The notes: generated by a model not told the origin, from the sequence alone. A stretch of DNA of 64,000 bases from Hymenobacter cheonanensis (GCF_030581075.1 NZ_JAUQSW010000011.1:1-64000); one strand, 5' to 3'; positions 16,201 through 24,423 are shown, numbered from the stretch's first letter. Numbers and translations: made by a program.

Positions 16201-17847
16201 CACCGTGAGCGGCGCGCTCAGCAAACCCAGCGTGCCCAGGTTGGCGTGGGCAATATTGGCTTGCACGTCGATGTGCTGGTGCCTGGGGTCGAGGTTAAAA
16301 TCGCCGTTGGCGGTGAGGCGCACGGCGGGGTCATCGGCCGTTACCTTGCCGGTAAAGCCCTGGCCGGCAAAGTCGCCGTCGAGGCTGATATTGTGGTAGC
16401 GGTAGCCGTTGAGCCAGATAGCGGGCACCGATACCACGGCGTGGCCCTTAGCAATGGGCGGCACGAAGCCGGTGCCCTGCACCCGCCCATTCAGCGTCAC
16501 GTCGCGGATAACCGACTCATCCCCAATAAACCTACCCAGGTTAAACGCCGTGCTGCGCACGGTGCCCTCGTACACGGCGTGGTCGAAGTCGCTCTTGGTT
16601 TTCAGGTTCACATCGGTCGAGATGGCCCCGAGCGCCGTGTCAAAATTGGCCTTGCCCACAAAGTCGTTGTAGAAGCCCACAAACTGCCCATCGAGCTTTA
16701 TCAGCCCTAGCCGCTGCACCAGCTTGTTGGCCGAGGCGGGCAGGAACTTGCGCAAATCGGCGGCATCGACCTGCGAAGGTTGCAGGCGCAAGTCAATGAG
16801 GCTTTCGCGCCAGCGGGGCAGGTTGTCGGCGTGGGCGCGGGTGGCCACAATGTGCGTGCGGCGGCCGTAGCGCACATCCAGGTTCTTAATCTGGAAGTCG
16901 CGCACGTAGCCTTTGGCATCGCCGGAGAGAAAAACGGAGTCGCGTAGCGAGGCCAAATCGGGGGCGAACTTGGCAATATCATCCGTGTAGAGCTTAGTAC
17001 CGCGCAGCTGCGCTACTACCCGCATCGAGTCGTTGAAATCGGAGAAATTGCCGAAGCGCTTATACTCAAAGCGCACGTACTTGCGCAGCTCGCTCTTGCC
17101 CAGCCGCAGGGTCAGGTCCTTGAATTCCCAGAAGTGCTTGTTGTAGGAAATGTCGGCCGTGAGTTCGCGCAGGCGGGTTTTGGTGGGCATTTCGACGGTG
17201 CGCAGGCCCGCGATGCGGGCGCGCAGCGTGTCGGTTTTCCAGTTGAGGTTCGAGATATCGGCGTAAATGCTGTCGGCCACCAGGTGGTTGTAGTCGATGC
17301 TGCTGCCGTAGTATTTCTCGCGGGGGCGGTCGGGGCGTTCCAGGGCAAAGTGGCCGTTGCGAATAGCCACGTCATGCAGCTGAAAGTCAAACGGCTTGCT
17401 TGTGGTAGTCGTGTCAGGCGGCCCACTCAGGCGCTTAATAGCGGCCAGAAACTGGTCGAGCGTAGTCGAGTCGGGCCGGCCGGCCACGTCGCGCAGCACA
17501 AACCGCGGCTCCGTGAGCGTGAGCGTGCCCACGTGCAGGTGGCTAGGGTCGAAAACGGAGAACAGCTTGATGTCGGCATCGGCCTGGCCCACGCCAAACA
17601 GCTCGCCGCCGCGCCTATCGAGCACCCGCACGCCCTCTAGCAGCACGTGCGAAAACGGCCGGATATCGACGCTGCCGATAGTTACCGACTGGCCCAGCTT
17701 CCGGGTCAGCACGTCGGCTACCTGGTGCGCCACCCGCGTTTGCACGCTCGGCACGCGCAGCGCCAGCAGCAGGCCGCCCACGGCCAGCACCAGCACCACG
17801 GCCAGCCCTAGCAAGATTCGGAGCAGAATACGGAGAACGCGACGCAC
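13237..17847 (-). CDS. tamB: TamB-domain translocation/assembly module protein
   Basis: A 1536-residue AsmA/TamB-family protein. Proteins of this family span the periplasm as a hydrophobic beta-groove and take part in outer-membrane protein insertion or phospholipid transport. An N-terminal membrane helix (about residues 5-30) is followed by a long repetitive beta-rich region. The C-terminal TamB/DUF490 domain (about 1080-1480) has typical motifs such as GRFTFGYLGTTYKF, GVITWNGDPLDGQMNVTATY and a glycine-rich end. Bacteroidota members are often this long. It is divergent from tsaD, a common arrangement in the phylum. The gene ends in RTSL. The TamA-like partner is not in this window. Confidence 0.92.
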   Translation of the reverse strand: MRRVLRILLRILLGLAVVLVLAVGGLLLALRVPSVQTRVAHQVADVLTRKLGQSVTIGSVDIRPFSHVLLEGVRVLDRRGGELFGVGQADADIKLFSVFDPSHLHVGTLTLTEPRFVLRDVAGRPDSTTLDQFLAAIKRLSGPPDTTTTSKPFDFQLHDVAIRNGHFALERPDRPREKYYGSSIDYNHLVADSIYADISNLNWKTDTLRARIAGLRTVEMPTKTRLRELTADISYNKHFWEFKDLTLRLGKSELRKYVRFEYKRFGNFSDFNDSMRVVAQLRGTKLYTDDIAKFAPDLASLRDSVFLSGDAKGYVRDFQIKNLDVRYGRRTHIVATRAHADNLPRWRESLIDLRLQPSQVDAADLRKFLPASANKLVQRLGLIKLDGQFVGFYNDFVGKANFDTALGAISTDVNLKTKSDFDHAVYEGTVRSTAFNLGRFIGDESVIRDVTLNGRVQGTGFVPPIAKGHAVVSVPAIWLNGYRYHNISLDGDFAGQGFTGKVTADDPAVRLTANGDFNLDPRHQHIDVQANIAHANLGTLGLLSAPLTVSTTARVNLRGTQLDSLLGTAQLRGSHFALRGQSLDLDTLDVRSTRNRRGQRQVMLRSELADLTANGAFEVAQVSRDLQTLWHEYRLNFESNAAATAAYYRRKRQVRLPVYAIELDVNLKHINPVLNLFMPDLQIADRSHLDGSFRQGETSILQLGGKFDSIWYGPVHTTATEFDFTTSKLPYQPEVLAQASLTSEHQLVPTLGRTEKFVLEGVWDQQRINFSTSLAQSGTTNRANINGALSFLPRAVQVVFRRSSLNLLNQEYVIAADNSVRISGGGKEFDIQNFVISHNNERLSAQGFISPDPRQPPLKLDIANLDLASLTSVIGQRLGGRLNMQAAVSGVYNQLAISSTLAVDSLVYEGTPIGQVAGRGDWDNPSSQLRLNLDVARQQQRVLTVTGYLAPRSTTQQLNLVGELNDAPIVLAQPFLGSILQNLGGTGRGQLQLGGMFSAPTLAGAVDVTDGRFTFGYLGTTYKFADRISFTTTSIAFSNVQLRDAQGNLGTVTGLIRHQGFQNMTLDMSASFRKFQVLRTTRRDNDLYFGTAYATGTATVRGPVDDLVVNVTATSEAGTRLALPLDNAAKAEQASYIKFVNRNLSDSVRRRQARQAAIIAAQDKVDLSGIQLNMNLTVTPDAYLEILLDEATGDVIRGAATGQLRLAIDTRGDFNMYGQVEIVRGAYNFTLQGLVNKEFVVQPGGVITWNGDPLDGQMNVTATYTQRTSLAPILSTSGSGTSAAVVPVTAVMNLTGPLLLPVIKLALEFDDAPSSLQNDLAAFIALLRNDEQELNRQVFSLLVFRTLSPQNSNSFSGISLTGQGNAVQNSLGQIISSQLGLLTSQIDQNLEIDFNINGLTADQLQALQVRLSYSFLGGRLRLTREGGISNSTSSAINPNTGLPYSATQSSLIGDFSLEYFLRSDGKFRAKLRYETTPRDNIVTTVNQPRAGISLLHTKEFNNLGELFGRETPSRRERDTRRAREVLTVEEDKRTSL

Positions 17848-17995
17848 AAAAAACAGCGAATGCAGGTTTAACTAAAGCCCTAGCGAGCCGATACTAACGC
17901 AAAGGTGCGGCTTTTAGCACGCACCAATCGCGCCAACGCATAAGGTATAGCCCAGGTTCGCCCGAACTTTGCGGTTTCGCTAGAAGCAAAAAACC

Positions 17996-18026
17996 GGAAA
18001 TTGCCGGTCGTTACGCTCGCAATGAC
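17996..18026. repeat. solo half of a palindromic element
   Basis: The segment ends in GCTCGCAATGAC, the reverse complement of the GTCATTGCGAGC core of the palindromic family, with an ATTGCCGG remnant before it. No matching opposite arm was found. It looks like a decayed copy between tamB and tsaD. Confidence 0.5.
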
Positions 18027-18060
18027 GGCTGAATTTTGTAATTACCTGAATAATTAAGCT

Positions 18061-19062
18061 ATGAATCTCCTCGCCATCGAGTCGAGCTGCGACGATACCG
18101 GGGCCGCGGTTTTCCAGAATGGCCAGCTGCTGAGCAACGTGGTAGCCGGCCAGGCCGTGCACGAGCAGTACGGCGGCGTGGTGCCCGAGCTGGCCTCGCG
18201 GGCCCACCAGCAGCACCTGCTGCCGGTGGTTACGGCCGCGCTGCGCCAGGCGGGCCTCACGAAGGACGACCTCGACGCTGTAGCCGTGACCCAGGGCCCC
18301 GGGTTGCTAGGGTCTTTATTGGTTGGCAACCTCTTCGCCAAAAGCCTGGCGCTGGCGCTGGGCAAGCCGCTGCTGGCCGTGAACCACATGCGGGCGCACA
18401 TCCTGGCGCATTTTATCAAAGACCCGAAGCCGAGTTTTCCGTTTCTGTGCCTCACCGTGAGCGGCGGCCACACCCAGCTGGTGGTGGTGCGCAGCGCCGC
18501 CGACATGGAAATTCTGGGCCAAACCATCGACGATGCGGCCGGCGAGGCGTTTGACAAAACCGCCAAGCTGCTGGGCCTGCCGTACCCCGGCGGCCCGCGC
18601 CTCGACAAGCTGGCCCAGACCGGCAACCCGCGCCGCTTCGAGTTTCCGCTGGGCGCACTCGAAGGCTACAACTTTTCGTTTAGCGGCCTGAAAACGTCGG
18701 TGCTGTACTTCCTCAAAAAGGAAACGGCTGCCAACCCCAATTTTATTCAGGAAAACCTGGCCGACCTCTGCGCCAGCATTCAGCACACCATCGTGCGCTC
18801 GCTGCTGCGCCAGCTCAAAAAAGCGGCCCTCGCCACTGGCCTGCGCCAGGTGGCCCTAGCCGGCGGCGTGGCCGCCAACTCGGGCCTGCGCCAGGGTTTG
18901 CAGGCGCTGGCCGAGGCCGAAGGGTGGGCAGTATTTATTCCCGACTTTCAGTTTTGCACCGACAATGCGGCGATGGTAGGCCAGGCGGCCATCTTCCAGT
19001 ACGAAGCCGGCGATTTTGCCAGCCAGCTCACCAGCCCCGACCCGCGCCTGAAACTGACGTAG
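18061..19062 (+). CDS. tsaD: tRNA threonylcarbamoyladenosine synthase subunit TsaD
   Basis: It transfers the threonylcarbamoyl group to A37 of ANN-reading tRNAs together with TsaB and TsaE. The ASKHA-fold N terminus reads LAIESSCDDTGAAV, the metal-binding motif NHMRAH lies near residue 108, and the later motifs VSGGHTQLV, KTAKLLGLPYPGGP and GGVAANSGLR are intact. The 333-residue length is normal. The ATG at 18061 is preferred because the family begins with this motif within a few residues. It is essential in most bacteria. It is transcribed divergently from tamB across about 210 bases. Confidence 0.97.
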   Translation: MNLLAIESSCDDTGAAVFQNGQLLSNVVAGQAVHEQYGGVVPELASRAHQQHLLPVVTAALRQAGLTKDDLDAVAVTQGPGLLGSLLVGNLFAKSLALALGKPLLAVNHMRAHILAHFIKDPKPSFPFLCLTVSGGHTQLVVVRSAADMEILGQTIDDAAGEAFDKTAKLLGLPYPGGPRLDKLAQTGNPRRFEFPLGALEGYNFSFSGLKTSVLYFLKKETAANPNFIQENLADLCASIQHTIVRSLLRQLKKAALATGLRQVALAGGVAANSGLRQGLQALAEAEGWAVFIPDFQFCTDNAAMVGQAAIFQYEAGDFASQLTSPDPRLKLT

Positions 19063-19153
19063 GCCAATACCTTTAAGCCTCAGCCGCCGGGCTCGGTTGC
19101 CCCCCAGGGGCTAGCGAAGCCAAGTAGCGCAGTTCTGCGTAAGCAGCAATTCC

Positions 19154-19612
19154 ATGAAAGACAAAACTCCTGCTCCCATCAACATCAAGAACCGCCGCGC
19201 CAGCCACGAATACACGTTTCTGGCCAAGTACGACGCGGGGATGATGCTGCATGGCACCGAAATAAAAAGCGTGCGCGCCGCCGAAGTAAACCTGCAGGAT
19301 GGCTACTGCACCTTCGACCACAAGGGCGACCTGTGGGTGCACAGCGTGCGCATTGCGCCTTACACGCCAGGTACTTACAACAACCACGATGCTATGCGCG
19401 TGCGCAAGCTGCTGCTCAACAAGCGCGAGCTGAAGCAGCTGGCCAGCAAAATGGATACTGGCCTCACCATCATTCCGCTGCGCTTGTTCGTAACCGACCG
19501 CGGCTTTGCCAAGCTCGAAATAGCGCTGGCTCAGGGCAAGAAGCTGTTCGACAAGCGCGACGACCTGAAGGCCAAAGACCAGAAGCGCGAGATGGAGCGC
19601 TTTGTCCGCTAG
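19154..19612 (+). CDS. smpB: SsrA-binding protein
   Basis: The 152-residue partner of tmRNA in rescue of stalled ribosomes. Family motifs are present: NRRASHEYTFL near the N terminus, GTEIKSVR, the conserved DGYC segment and the basic C-terminal tail KAKDQKREMERF that enters the mRNA channel. It lies 91 bases after tsaD on the same strand. The tmRNA gene itself was not seen in the window. Confidence 0.97.
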   Translation: MKDKTPAPINIKNRRASHEYTFLAKYDAGMMLHGTEIKSVRAAEVNLQDGYCTFDHKGDLWVHSVRIAPYTPGTYNNHDAMRVRKLLLNKRELKQLASKMDTGLTIIPLRLFVTDRGFAKLEIALAQGKKLFDKRDDLKAKDQKREMERFVR

Positions 19613-19642
19613 CCTTGCTCTAGCTTAGCGCTCAAAAACGAC

Positions 19643-19736
19643 CGTCATGCTGAACAAAGTGAAGCATCTTGCTGGAACCGTTAGAGTTGTTAATTCAACG
19701 ATACGAGCAAGATGCTTCACTTTGTTCAGCATGACG
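19643..19736. repeat. palindromic intergenic element, family GTCATGCTGAAC
   Basis: Arms of about 31 bases, beginning CGTCATGCTGAACAAAGTG, are perfectly complementary around a loop of about 30 bases. The element sits between smpB and the NlpC/P60 gene. Its arm sequence differs from that of the element at 25470 by one base (AAAGTG versus GAAGTG), so they belong to one subfamily. Confidence 0.85.
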
Positions 19737-19771
19737 TTCTTTGTAGCCTTTATTACTAGTAAACCTAAAAC

Positions 19772-20560
19772 TTGAACCACGGTATTTGCGCGCTCAGCGC
19801 CGTTCCCGTCCGCGCCGAGCCCACCGACCGCGCCGAGCTGGTCACCGAATTGCTGTTTGGCGAGTGCTACACCGTGCTGCAAACCCAGGGCAACTGGCTG
19901 CGCATAGAGGCCGCCGCCGACAACTACCTAGGCTGGATAGACTTCAAGCAGCACCGCCCCGTGAGCGACTCCTATTTCCGGGCCTGGCGCGCCCAGGACC
20001 ACCCGCGCGTGCTCGACGTGGTGCAGGTGGTATCCAGTGCCACCATGCGCCAACCCATTACGCTAGGGTGCCGGCTGCCCTTTTTCGATGGCATGACCTT
20101 GAAAGTGGGCGATGATAACCCGCTGTTTTTCAATGGTACGGCTACTAACCTGGCTAATGCTTGCCCACCTGAGCGTCAGCTAGCCCTGCTGCGCAAAATG
20201 GGCCAGCAGTTTATGCAGGCGCCCTACGTGTGGGGCGGCAAAAATCTGTTTGGTATCGACTGCTCCGGGCTGATGCAGACGCTGTATGGCCTTATCGGTA
20301 TTCAGCTGCCCCGCGATGCCAAGCAGCAGATTGCCCTCGGCGAGCCCGTCGATTTTGTGACCCAGGCCAAAGCCGGTGACCTGGCTTTTTTCGACAATGC
20401 CGACGGGGCCATCGTGCACGTGGGCCTGGTGCTCGACGATGGCCTTATCCTGCACGCCCACGGCGAGGTGCGCCTCGACCCGCTCGACCATCACGGCATC
20501 TTCAACCGCGACCGCCAGAAGTACAGCCACAAGCTGCGCCTAATCAAGCGGTTGCTGTGA
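19772..20560 (+). CDS. C40 (NlpC/P60) peptidase with N-terminal SH3 domain
   Basis: A 262-residue cell-wall hydrolase candidate. An SH3-like region (about residues 10-80) contains the typical start GICALSAVPVRAEPTDRAE and LLFGECYTVL. The NlpC/P60 catalytic domain (about 135-262) carries Cys164 in GIDCSG and His216 in IVHVGLVL, with WGGKNLFG before the cysteine. Enzymes of this fold cut gamma-D-Glu-diaminopimelate bonds in peptidoglycan. The start is TTG at 19772, chosen because the family's N terminus begins exactly there and no ATG lies nearby. No signal peptide is seen, so export or an intracellular recycling role is open. Confidence 0.92.
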   Translation: MNHGICALSAVPVRAEPTDRAELVTELLFGECYTVLQTQGNWLRIEAAADNYLGWIDFKQHRPVSDSYFRAWRAQDHPRVLDVVQVVSSATMRQPITLGCRLPFFDGMTLKVGDDNPLFFNGTATNLANACPPERQLALLRKMGQQFMQAPYVWGGKNLFGIDCSGLMQTLYGLIGIQLPRDAKQQIALGEPVDFVTQAKAGDLAFFDNADGAIVHVGLVLDDGLILHAHGEVRLDPLDHHGIFNRDRQKYSHKLRLIKRLL

Positions 20561-20579
20561 TATGTGGTTCAGAAATTCT

Positions 20580-20666
20580 ATTCTGTCCTTGCGAGCAACG
20601 CGAAGCAATCGCCTCAGAGTGAGCTGTTCGGGTGCGATTGCTTCGCGTTGCTCGCAAGGACAGAAT
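20580..20666. repeat. palindromic intergenic element, family TGCGAGC/GAAGCAA
   Basis: Perfect 33-base arms begin ATTCTGTCCTTGCGAGC at 20580, with the complement ending at 20666. The 21-base loop resembles, in reverse orientation, that of the element at 11715. It lies between the convergent NlpC/P60 and ung genes and could act as a bidirectional stop, though no T-run follows. Confidence 0.85.
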
Positions 20667-20672
20667 TTAATC

Positions 20673-21335
20673 TTACCAAACTATCGGTTTTTCGCCGTGC
20701 GTTGAGAGCCATGCATTGGTTTGGCTGAAGGGCCTGGAGCCAAAGAACCCGCGGTCGGCCGAGTAGGGAGAGGGGTGCGCGGCCTTCAAAACCAAGTGCT
20801 TACTGCTATCAATCAGCTCTTCTTTTTTCTGGGCATAGGCCCCCCAGAGAATGAATACCACGTGCGGCCGGCCCTCCGACACCTTGCGGATAACGGCGTC
20901 GGTAAATTCTTCCCAGCCTTTTTTCTGGTGCGAGCCCGGCGTGGCGGCCCGCACCGTGAGGGTGGCATTGAGCAGTAGCACGCCCTGGCTAGCCCAGCGG
21001 TCGAGGTTGCCGTTGGCCGGGGCCGGCGTTCCGGGTATATCGTCCTGCAGCTCCTTGAAAATATTTTGCAGCGACGGCGGCGTGCGCACGCCCTCGTTCA
21101 CGGAGAAGGCGAGCCCGTGCGCCTGGTTTTTGCCGTGGTAGGGGTCCTGGCCCAGAATAACGACTTTCACCTCCTCGAACGGGCAGGCGTCGAAGGCGTG
21201 AAAAATCTGCGACCCTAGTGGGTACACGGCGGTGGTGGCGTACTCGCCCCGCACCCAGGCCGTGAGCTTTTGAAAGTAGGGCTTGTCAAATTCGTCGGCG
21301 AGCACGGGCCGCCAGCTTTCGGCAATTTTAACCAT
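20673..21335 (-). CDS. ung: uracil-DNA glycosylase, family 1
   Basis: It removes uracil from DNA to start base-excision repair. The water-activating motif GQDPYH (Asp64) and the minor-groove motif HPSPYSADRGFFG are present, together with LLNATLTVR. The 220-residue length matches the family once translation starts at the ATG complement 21333-21335; the longer frame adds 25 non-conserved residues. It is divergent from apaG across about 125 bases. Confidence 0.96.
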   Translation of the reverse strand: MVKIAESWRPVLADEFDKPYFQKLTAWVRGEYATTAVYPLGSQIFHAFDACPFEEVKVVILGQDPYHGKNQAHGLAFSVNEGVRTPPSLQNIFKELQDDIPGTPAPANGNLDRWASQGVLLLNATLTVRAATPGSHQKKGWEEFTDAVIRKVSEGRPHVVFILWGAYAQKKEELIDSSKHLVLKAAHPSPYSADRGFFGSRPFSQTNAWLSTHGEKPIVW

Positions 21336-21460
21336 GTGGAAGGGGGAAAGAAGAGAAGGATGCGCGCCACAACTAAACAGCCCGGCGCGGCGTTTAGGCC
21401 ATGAAACCACACGAGCGGGGCGACTGTTGCCCCGGCAGCGTAATTTCGCCGGCCGCCGCT

Positions 21461-21847
21461 ATGCCTACTACCACTACGCAGGGCGTAACCGTTACGGTTA
21501 CGACCAACTACCTGCCCGACTACTCCAGCCCCGCGCAGGAGCACTTTGTTTTTGCCTACCGCATCGATATCCGTAACGATAGCGAGTTTACCATCAAGCT
21601 CTTGCGCCGCCACTGGTACATTTCCGACGTGGGCACCGGCCTGCGCGAAGTGGAAGGTGAGGGCGTGGTGGGCCGCACCCCCGTGCTCGAGCCCGGCGAG
21701 GCCCACCAGTACGTGAGCGGCTGCAACCTGAAGTCGGGCTTGGGCAAAATGCGCGGCACCTACCTCATGGAGCGCCTGGCGAGCGGCGAGCACTTTCAGG
21801 TCAATATCCCGGAATTTACCCTGATTGTGCCCTTCCGGATGAACTGA
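21461..21847 (+). CDS. apaG: ApaG-domain protein
   Basis: A 128-residue single-domain protein of the ApaG family, an immunoglobulin-like beta fold linked in enterobacteria to cobalt and magnesium efflux phenotypes; its molecular role is still unclear. Conserved elements are FAYRIDIRNDSEFTIKLLRR, HWYISD, and the glycine-rich VGRTPVLEPGEAHQYVSG. The start was set at the ATG at 21461, because an upstream frame adds 20 residues with no family similarity. The next gene starts nine bases after its stop. Confidence 0.93.
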   Translation: MPTTTTQGVTVTVTTNYLPDYSSPAQEHFVFAYRIDIRNDSEFTIKLLRRHWYISDVGTGLREVEGEGVVGRTPVLEPGEAHQYVSGCNLKSGLGKMRGTYLMERLASGEHFQVNIPEFTLIVPFRMN

Positions 21848-21856
21848 TTTTCAAGC

Positions 21857-22645
21857 TTGTACCAACTTTTCGCTTACCTCCGCTACTGGCTCCTGCGCTC
21901 GGGCAATGCCCACGGGCTGCACTCGCCGTTCGTGTTTGGCCTCTACACCACCGTCATTCGTCCCACCGGCGCGTATGCTGCCTTCGCCCGCATCGAAAAG
22001 CGCCGCCAGGAGCTGTTGGCCAGCGGCCAGGTGCTCGACGTGACCGATTTTGGGGCCGGCTCGCAGGTGGCCGGCGCGGGTGGCCGCCGGCGCCCCGTGC
22101 GCGATATTGCCCGCCACGCCGCCAAGCCGCCGCGCCTGGCGCAGCTGCTGTTTCGGCTGGTCAACCACTTTCAGCCGCGCACCACCCTGGAGCTAGGTAC
22201 CTCGCTGGGCCTCACTACGGCCTACCTGGCCCTGGCCGATTCGCGCAACCAGGTTATTACCTTCGAAGGCTGCCCCAACACGGCGGCGGTGGCCCGCCAA
22301 ACGTTTGACGAGCTGCATATTAAGAACGTGCAACTGGTAGAAGGGAACCTCGACCACACGCTACCCGCCACGCTGGCCAGCCTGGCGCAGCCGCTCGACT
22401 TCGTGTTTTTCGACGGCAACCACCGCTACGAGCCCACGCTGCGCTACTTCGAGCAATGCCTGGCTAAGGCGCACGAAGACAGCGTGTTCGTGCTCGACGA
22501 CATCCACTGGTCAGCCGAAATGGAGCGCGCCTGGGAGGCCATCAAGGCGCATCCTAGCGTGACGGTAACCATCGATTTATTCTACGTTGGGCTGGTGTTC
22601 TTCCGTAAAAAGCAGCGACGCGAGGACTTCTGGCTGCGGTATTGA
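21857..22645 (+). CDS. class I SAM-dependent methyltransferase
   Basis: A 262-residue Rossmann-fold methyltransferase of the O-methyltransferase-like type. The N-terminal segment LRSGNAHGLHSPFVFGLY is typical of a Bacteroidota group. SAM-binding motif I is seen as TLELGTSLGLTTAYLAL, followed by VITFEGCPN and FVFFDGNHRYEPTLRYFE. The start is TTG at 21857, nine bases after the apaG stop, which suggests one transcript. The substrate is unknown. The gene ends before a strong bidirectional terminator. Confidence 0.85.
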   Translation: MYQLFAYLRYWLLRSGNAHGLHSPFVFGLYTTVIRPTGAYAAFARIEKRRQELLASGQVLDVTDFGAGSQVAGAGGRRRPVRDIARHAAKPPRLAQLLFRLVNHFQPRTTLELGTSLGLTTAYLALADSRNQVITFEGCPNTAAVARQTFDELHIKNVQLVEGNLDHTLPATLASLAQPLDFVFFDGNHRYEPTLRYFEQCLAKAHEDSVFVLDDIHWSAEMERAWEAIKAHPSVTVTIDLFYVGLVFFRKKQRREDFWLRY

Positions 22646-22659
22646 AACCCACTTAACCT

Positions 22660-22707
22660 AAAAAACGCCCATCAAGCTAGCTGCTGCTAGCCCGATGGGC
22701 GTTTTTA
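22660..22707. terminator. bidirectional terminator between methyltransferase and kdsA
   Basis: Arms AAAAACGCCCATC and GATGGGCGTTTTT flank a 20-base loop. A-run and T-run on the two sides let it serve both convergent genes. Confidence 0.85.
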
Positions 22708-22720
22708 TTTTAATGTCTGG

Positions 22721-23581
22721 CTAGGCATTCAGCCCCTGCGGGTCGATGTCGCCGCTGGGGCGCACGGCCTCGCGCACGCGGGTGAGGCGCTGCAAGAGGC
22801 CTTCCAGCTTGTCGAGCGCCAGCATGTTGGCGCCATCGGAGAGGGCGGTAGCGGGTGTGGGGTGCGTTTCGATAAACAGGCCGTCGGCACCTACGGCAAT
22901 AGCCGCCTTGGCAATGGTTTCGATGAGGGCCGGCTGGCCGCCCGTGACGCCGCTCGCCTGGTTGGGCTGCTGCAAGGAGTGCGTCACGTCCATCACCACG
23001 GGCACGCCGAAACTGCGCATGGTGGGCAGGTTGCGAAAATCGACTACCAGGTCGCTGTAACCGAACGAGTTGCCGCGGTCGGTGAGGATAACGTGCGGGT
23101 TGCCGGCGCCCTGCACTTTGTCCAGGGCCCAGCGCATGGCCTCGCCGTTCAGAAACTGGCCCTTCTTGATATTCACCACTTTGCCGGTTTTGGCGGCGGC
23201 TACCAGCAGCTCGGTTTGGCGGCAGAGGAAGGCCGGAATTTGCAGCACGTCCACGTACTCAGCCGCAAAGGCGGCTTCGTCCGATTCGTGAATGTCCGTC
23301 ACGGTCGGCACGCCGATTTCGCGCCCCACTTTTTGCAGAATGCGCAGCGCCGTTTCGTCGCCGATACCCGTGAAGGAATCGAGCCGCGAGCGATTGGCCT
23401 TGCGGTACGAGCCCTTGAAAATGTACGGAATCTGGAGCTTATCGGTAATATGCTTCACGCGCTCGGCAATGCGCAGGGCCATGTCCTCGCCCTCGATAAC
23501 GCAGGGCCCGGCCATCAGAAAAAACTGGCCGGAATTGGTGTTGCGGAAATGGGGCAGAGCTTGGGCGAGGGACGTGAGCAT
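22721..23581 (-). CDS. kdsA: 3-deoxy-8-phosphooctulonate synthase
   Basis: It condenses arabinose-5-phosphate and phosphoenolpyruvate to KDO-8-phosphate, the precursor of the LPS inner-core sugar KDO. Diagnostic motifs are FLMAGPCVIEGEDMAL, FKGSYRKANRSR, GVPTVTDIHE, and VMDVTHSLQQPN near the C-terminal half. Translation from the ATG complement 23579-23581 gives 286 residues, the usual size; a start 15 codons earlier is unlikely. It shows that the organism makes KDO-containing LPS. Confidence 0.96.
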   Translation of the reverse strand: MLTSLAQALPHFRNTNSGQFFLMAGPCVIEGEDMALRIAERVKHITDKLQIPYIFKGSYRKANRSRLDSFTGIGDETALRILQKVGREIGVPTVTDIHESDEAAFAAEYVDVLQIPAFLCRQTELLVAAAKTGKVVNIKKGQFLNGEAMRWALDKVQGAGNPHVILTDRGNSFGYSDLVVDFRNLPTMRSFGVPVVMDVTHSLQQPNQASGVTGGQPALIETIAKAAIAVGADGLFIETHPTPATALSDGANMLALDKLEGLLQRLTRVREAVRPSGDIDPQGLNA

Positions 23582-23623
23582 GGGGTATTTTAGTTGGAGT
23601 AAATAATAGAAAATCGCGTCTGT

Positions 23624-23715
23624 CATGCAGCGCGCAGCGAAGCATCTCGCGTGCCTACGTAAGCGAACGCCACTGATTACTACGCCAAGCGAGATGCTTC
23701 GCTGCGCGCTGCATG
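23624..23715. repeat. palindromic intergenic element, variant arms
   Basis: Perfect 27-base arms begin CATGCAGCGCGCAGCGAAGC and end at 23715, around a loop of about 38 bases. The GAAGCATCTCGC end of the arm is shared with the GTCATGCTGAAC family, so it appears to be a variant member. It lies between kdsA and the TPMT-like gene. Confidence 0.85.
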
Positions 23716-23725
23716 GCGATTTATC

Positions 23726-24355
23726 TTAAGTAGAGAGGCCGGCAGCGGCTTTTTGCAGGCAAATAAACAGCTCGCGCCCGGCCCGCGGGGCGAGCGAGTT
23801 ATACGCTGTGTCGAAGTGGATAAACTCGAAATAAGGCGCAAAGTAAGCGCGGTACTCTTCGCGGCTGCCGCCAAACGGCGGCTCGCTAGCCCCCGCAAAC
23901 TCGGTGTCGAAGAGCAGGCCCACCAGCTTGCCGCCGGGGCGCAGCAGTGCGGCACACTGCCGGGCGTAGGCCGGCCGCAGGCTGGGGTCGATAGCGCAGA
24001 AAAACGTTTGCTCGATGAGTAAATCGAATTTTTCGGCCGGGTTCAGCGCAAAAAAGTCGGCTAGCCAGAGGTTTTCCTGCGGGAAGTCGGGCACGCGGGC
24101 CGCTAGCTCGGCCAGTGGCTCGGGGGCCAGGTCGGCCACCACCACGTGGCGGAAACCCAGGCGGTGCAAGTACTCGGCCTCGTGGGCGCGGCCCGCCCCC
24201 GGGATGAGGATGCGCGGCTGGCTGGCCACCGGCAGCTGGTCGAAGTAGGCGCGCAGCGGCGGGGTGGTGCGGCCGGCGTCCCAGCCGGCGCGGCCGGGGG
24301 TGGCGTAGCGCGCCTGCCAATAGGCCGCATCGAAGGCGTTGGAAACCGTTTGCAT
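23726..24355 (-). CDS. TPMT-family SAM-dependent methyltransferase
   Basis: A methyltransferase of the thiopurine S-methyltransferase family, 209 residues from the ATG complement at 24353-24355. Family features are YWQARYATPGRAGWDAGRTTPP near the N terminus, the SAM loop RILIPGAGRAHEAEYL, and FFCAIDPSLRPAYA. Bacterial relatives methylate thiols, halides or tellurite; the natural substrate here is unknown. An upstream TACCTTTG box at 24416-24423 could be its -7 element. Confidence 0.88.
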   Translation of the reverse strand: MQTVSNAFDAAYWQARYATPGRAGWDAGRTTPPLRAYFDQLPVASQPRILIPGAGRAHEAEYLHRLGFRHVVVADLAPEPLAELAARVPDFPQENLWLADFFALNPAEKFDLLIEQTFFCAIDPSLRPAYARQCAALLRPGGKLVGLLFDTEFAGASEPPFGGSREEYRAYFAPYFEFIHFDTAYNSLAPRAGRELFICLQKAAAGLST

Positions 24356-24415
24356 GAGAGCCAAGTATAACGAAGGCCGGAGCCAACTGGAAATTTCGCC
24401 TATTTTTACCCACCA

Positions 24416-24423
24416 CAAAGGTA
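24416..24423 (-). promoter_or_regulatory. candidate -7 box TACCTTTG for the TPMT-like gene
   Basis: The minus-strand octamer TACCTTTG lies 61 bases upstream of the ATG and matches the Bacteroidota -7 consensus TAnnTTTG. A -33 TTG at the usual spacing was not seen. Confidence 0.4.

Noticed and set aside
15613..16710. 365-residue plus-strand frame opposite the TamB-like gene
   Set aside because: It is antisense to a conserved beta-rich protein and has a low-complexity Val/Gly/His composition without motifs.
18027..18060. Possible tRNA or small RNA gene before tsaD
   Set aside because: The stretch is short and AT-rich, with no cloverleaf-compatible pairing or T-loop sequence. It probably holds the tsaD leader.
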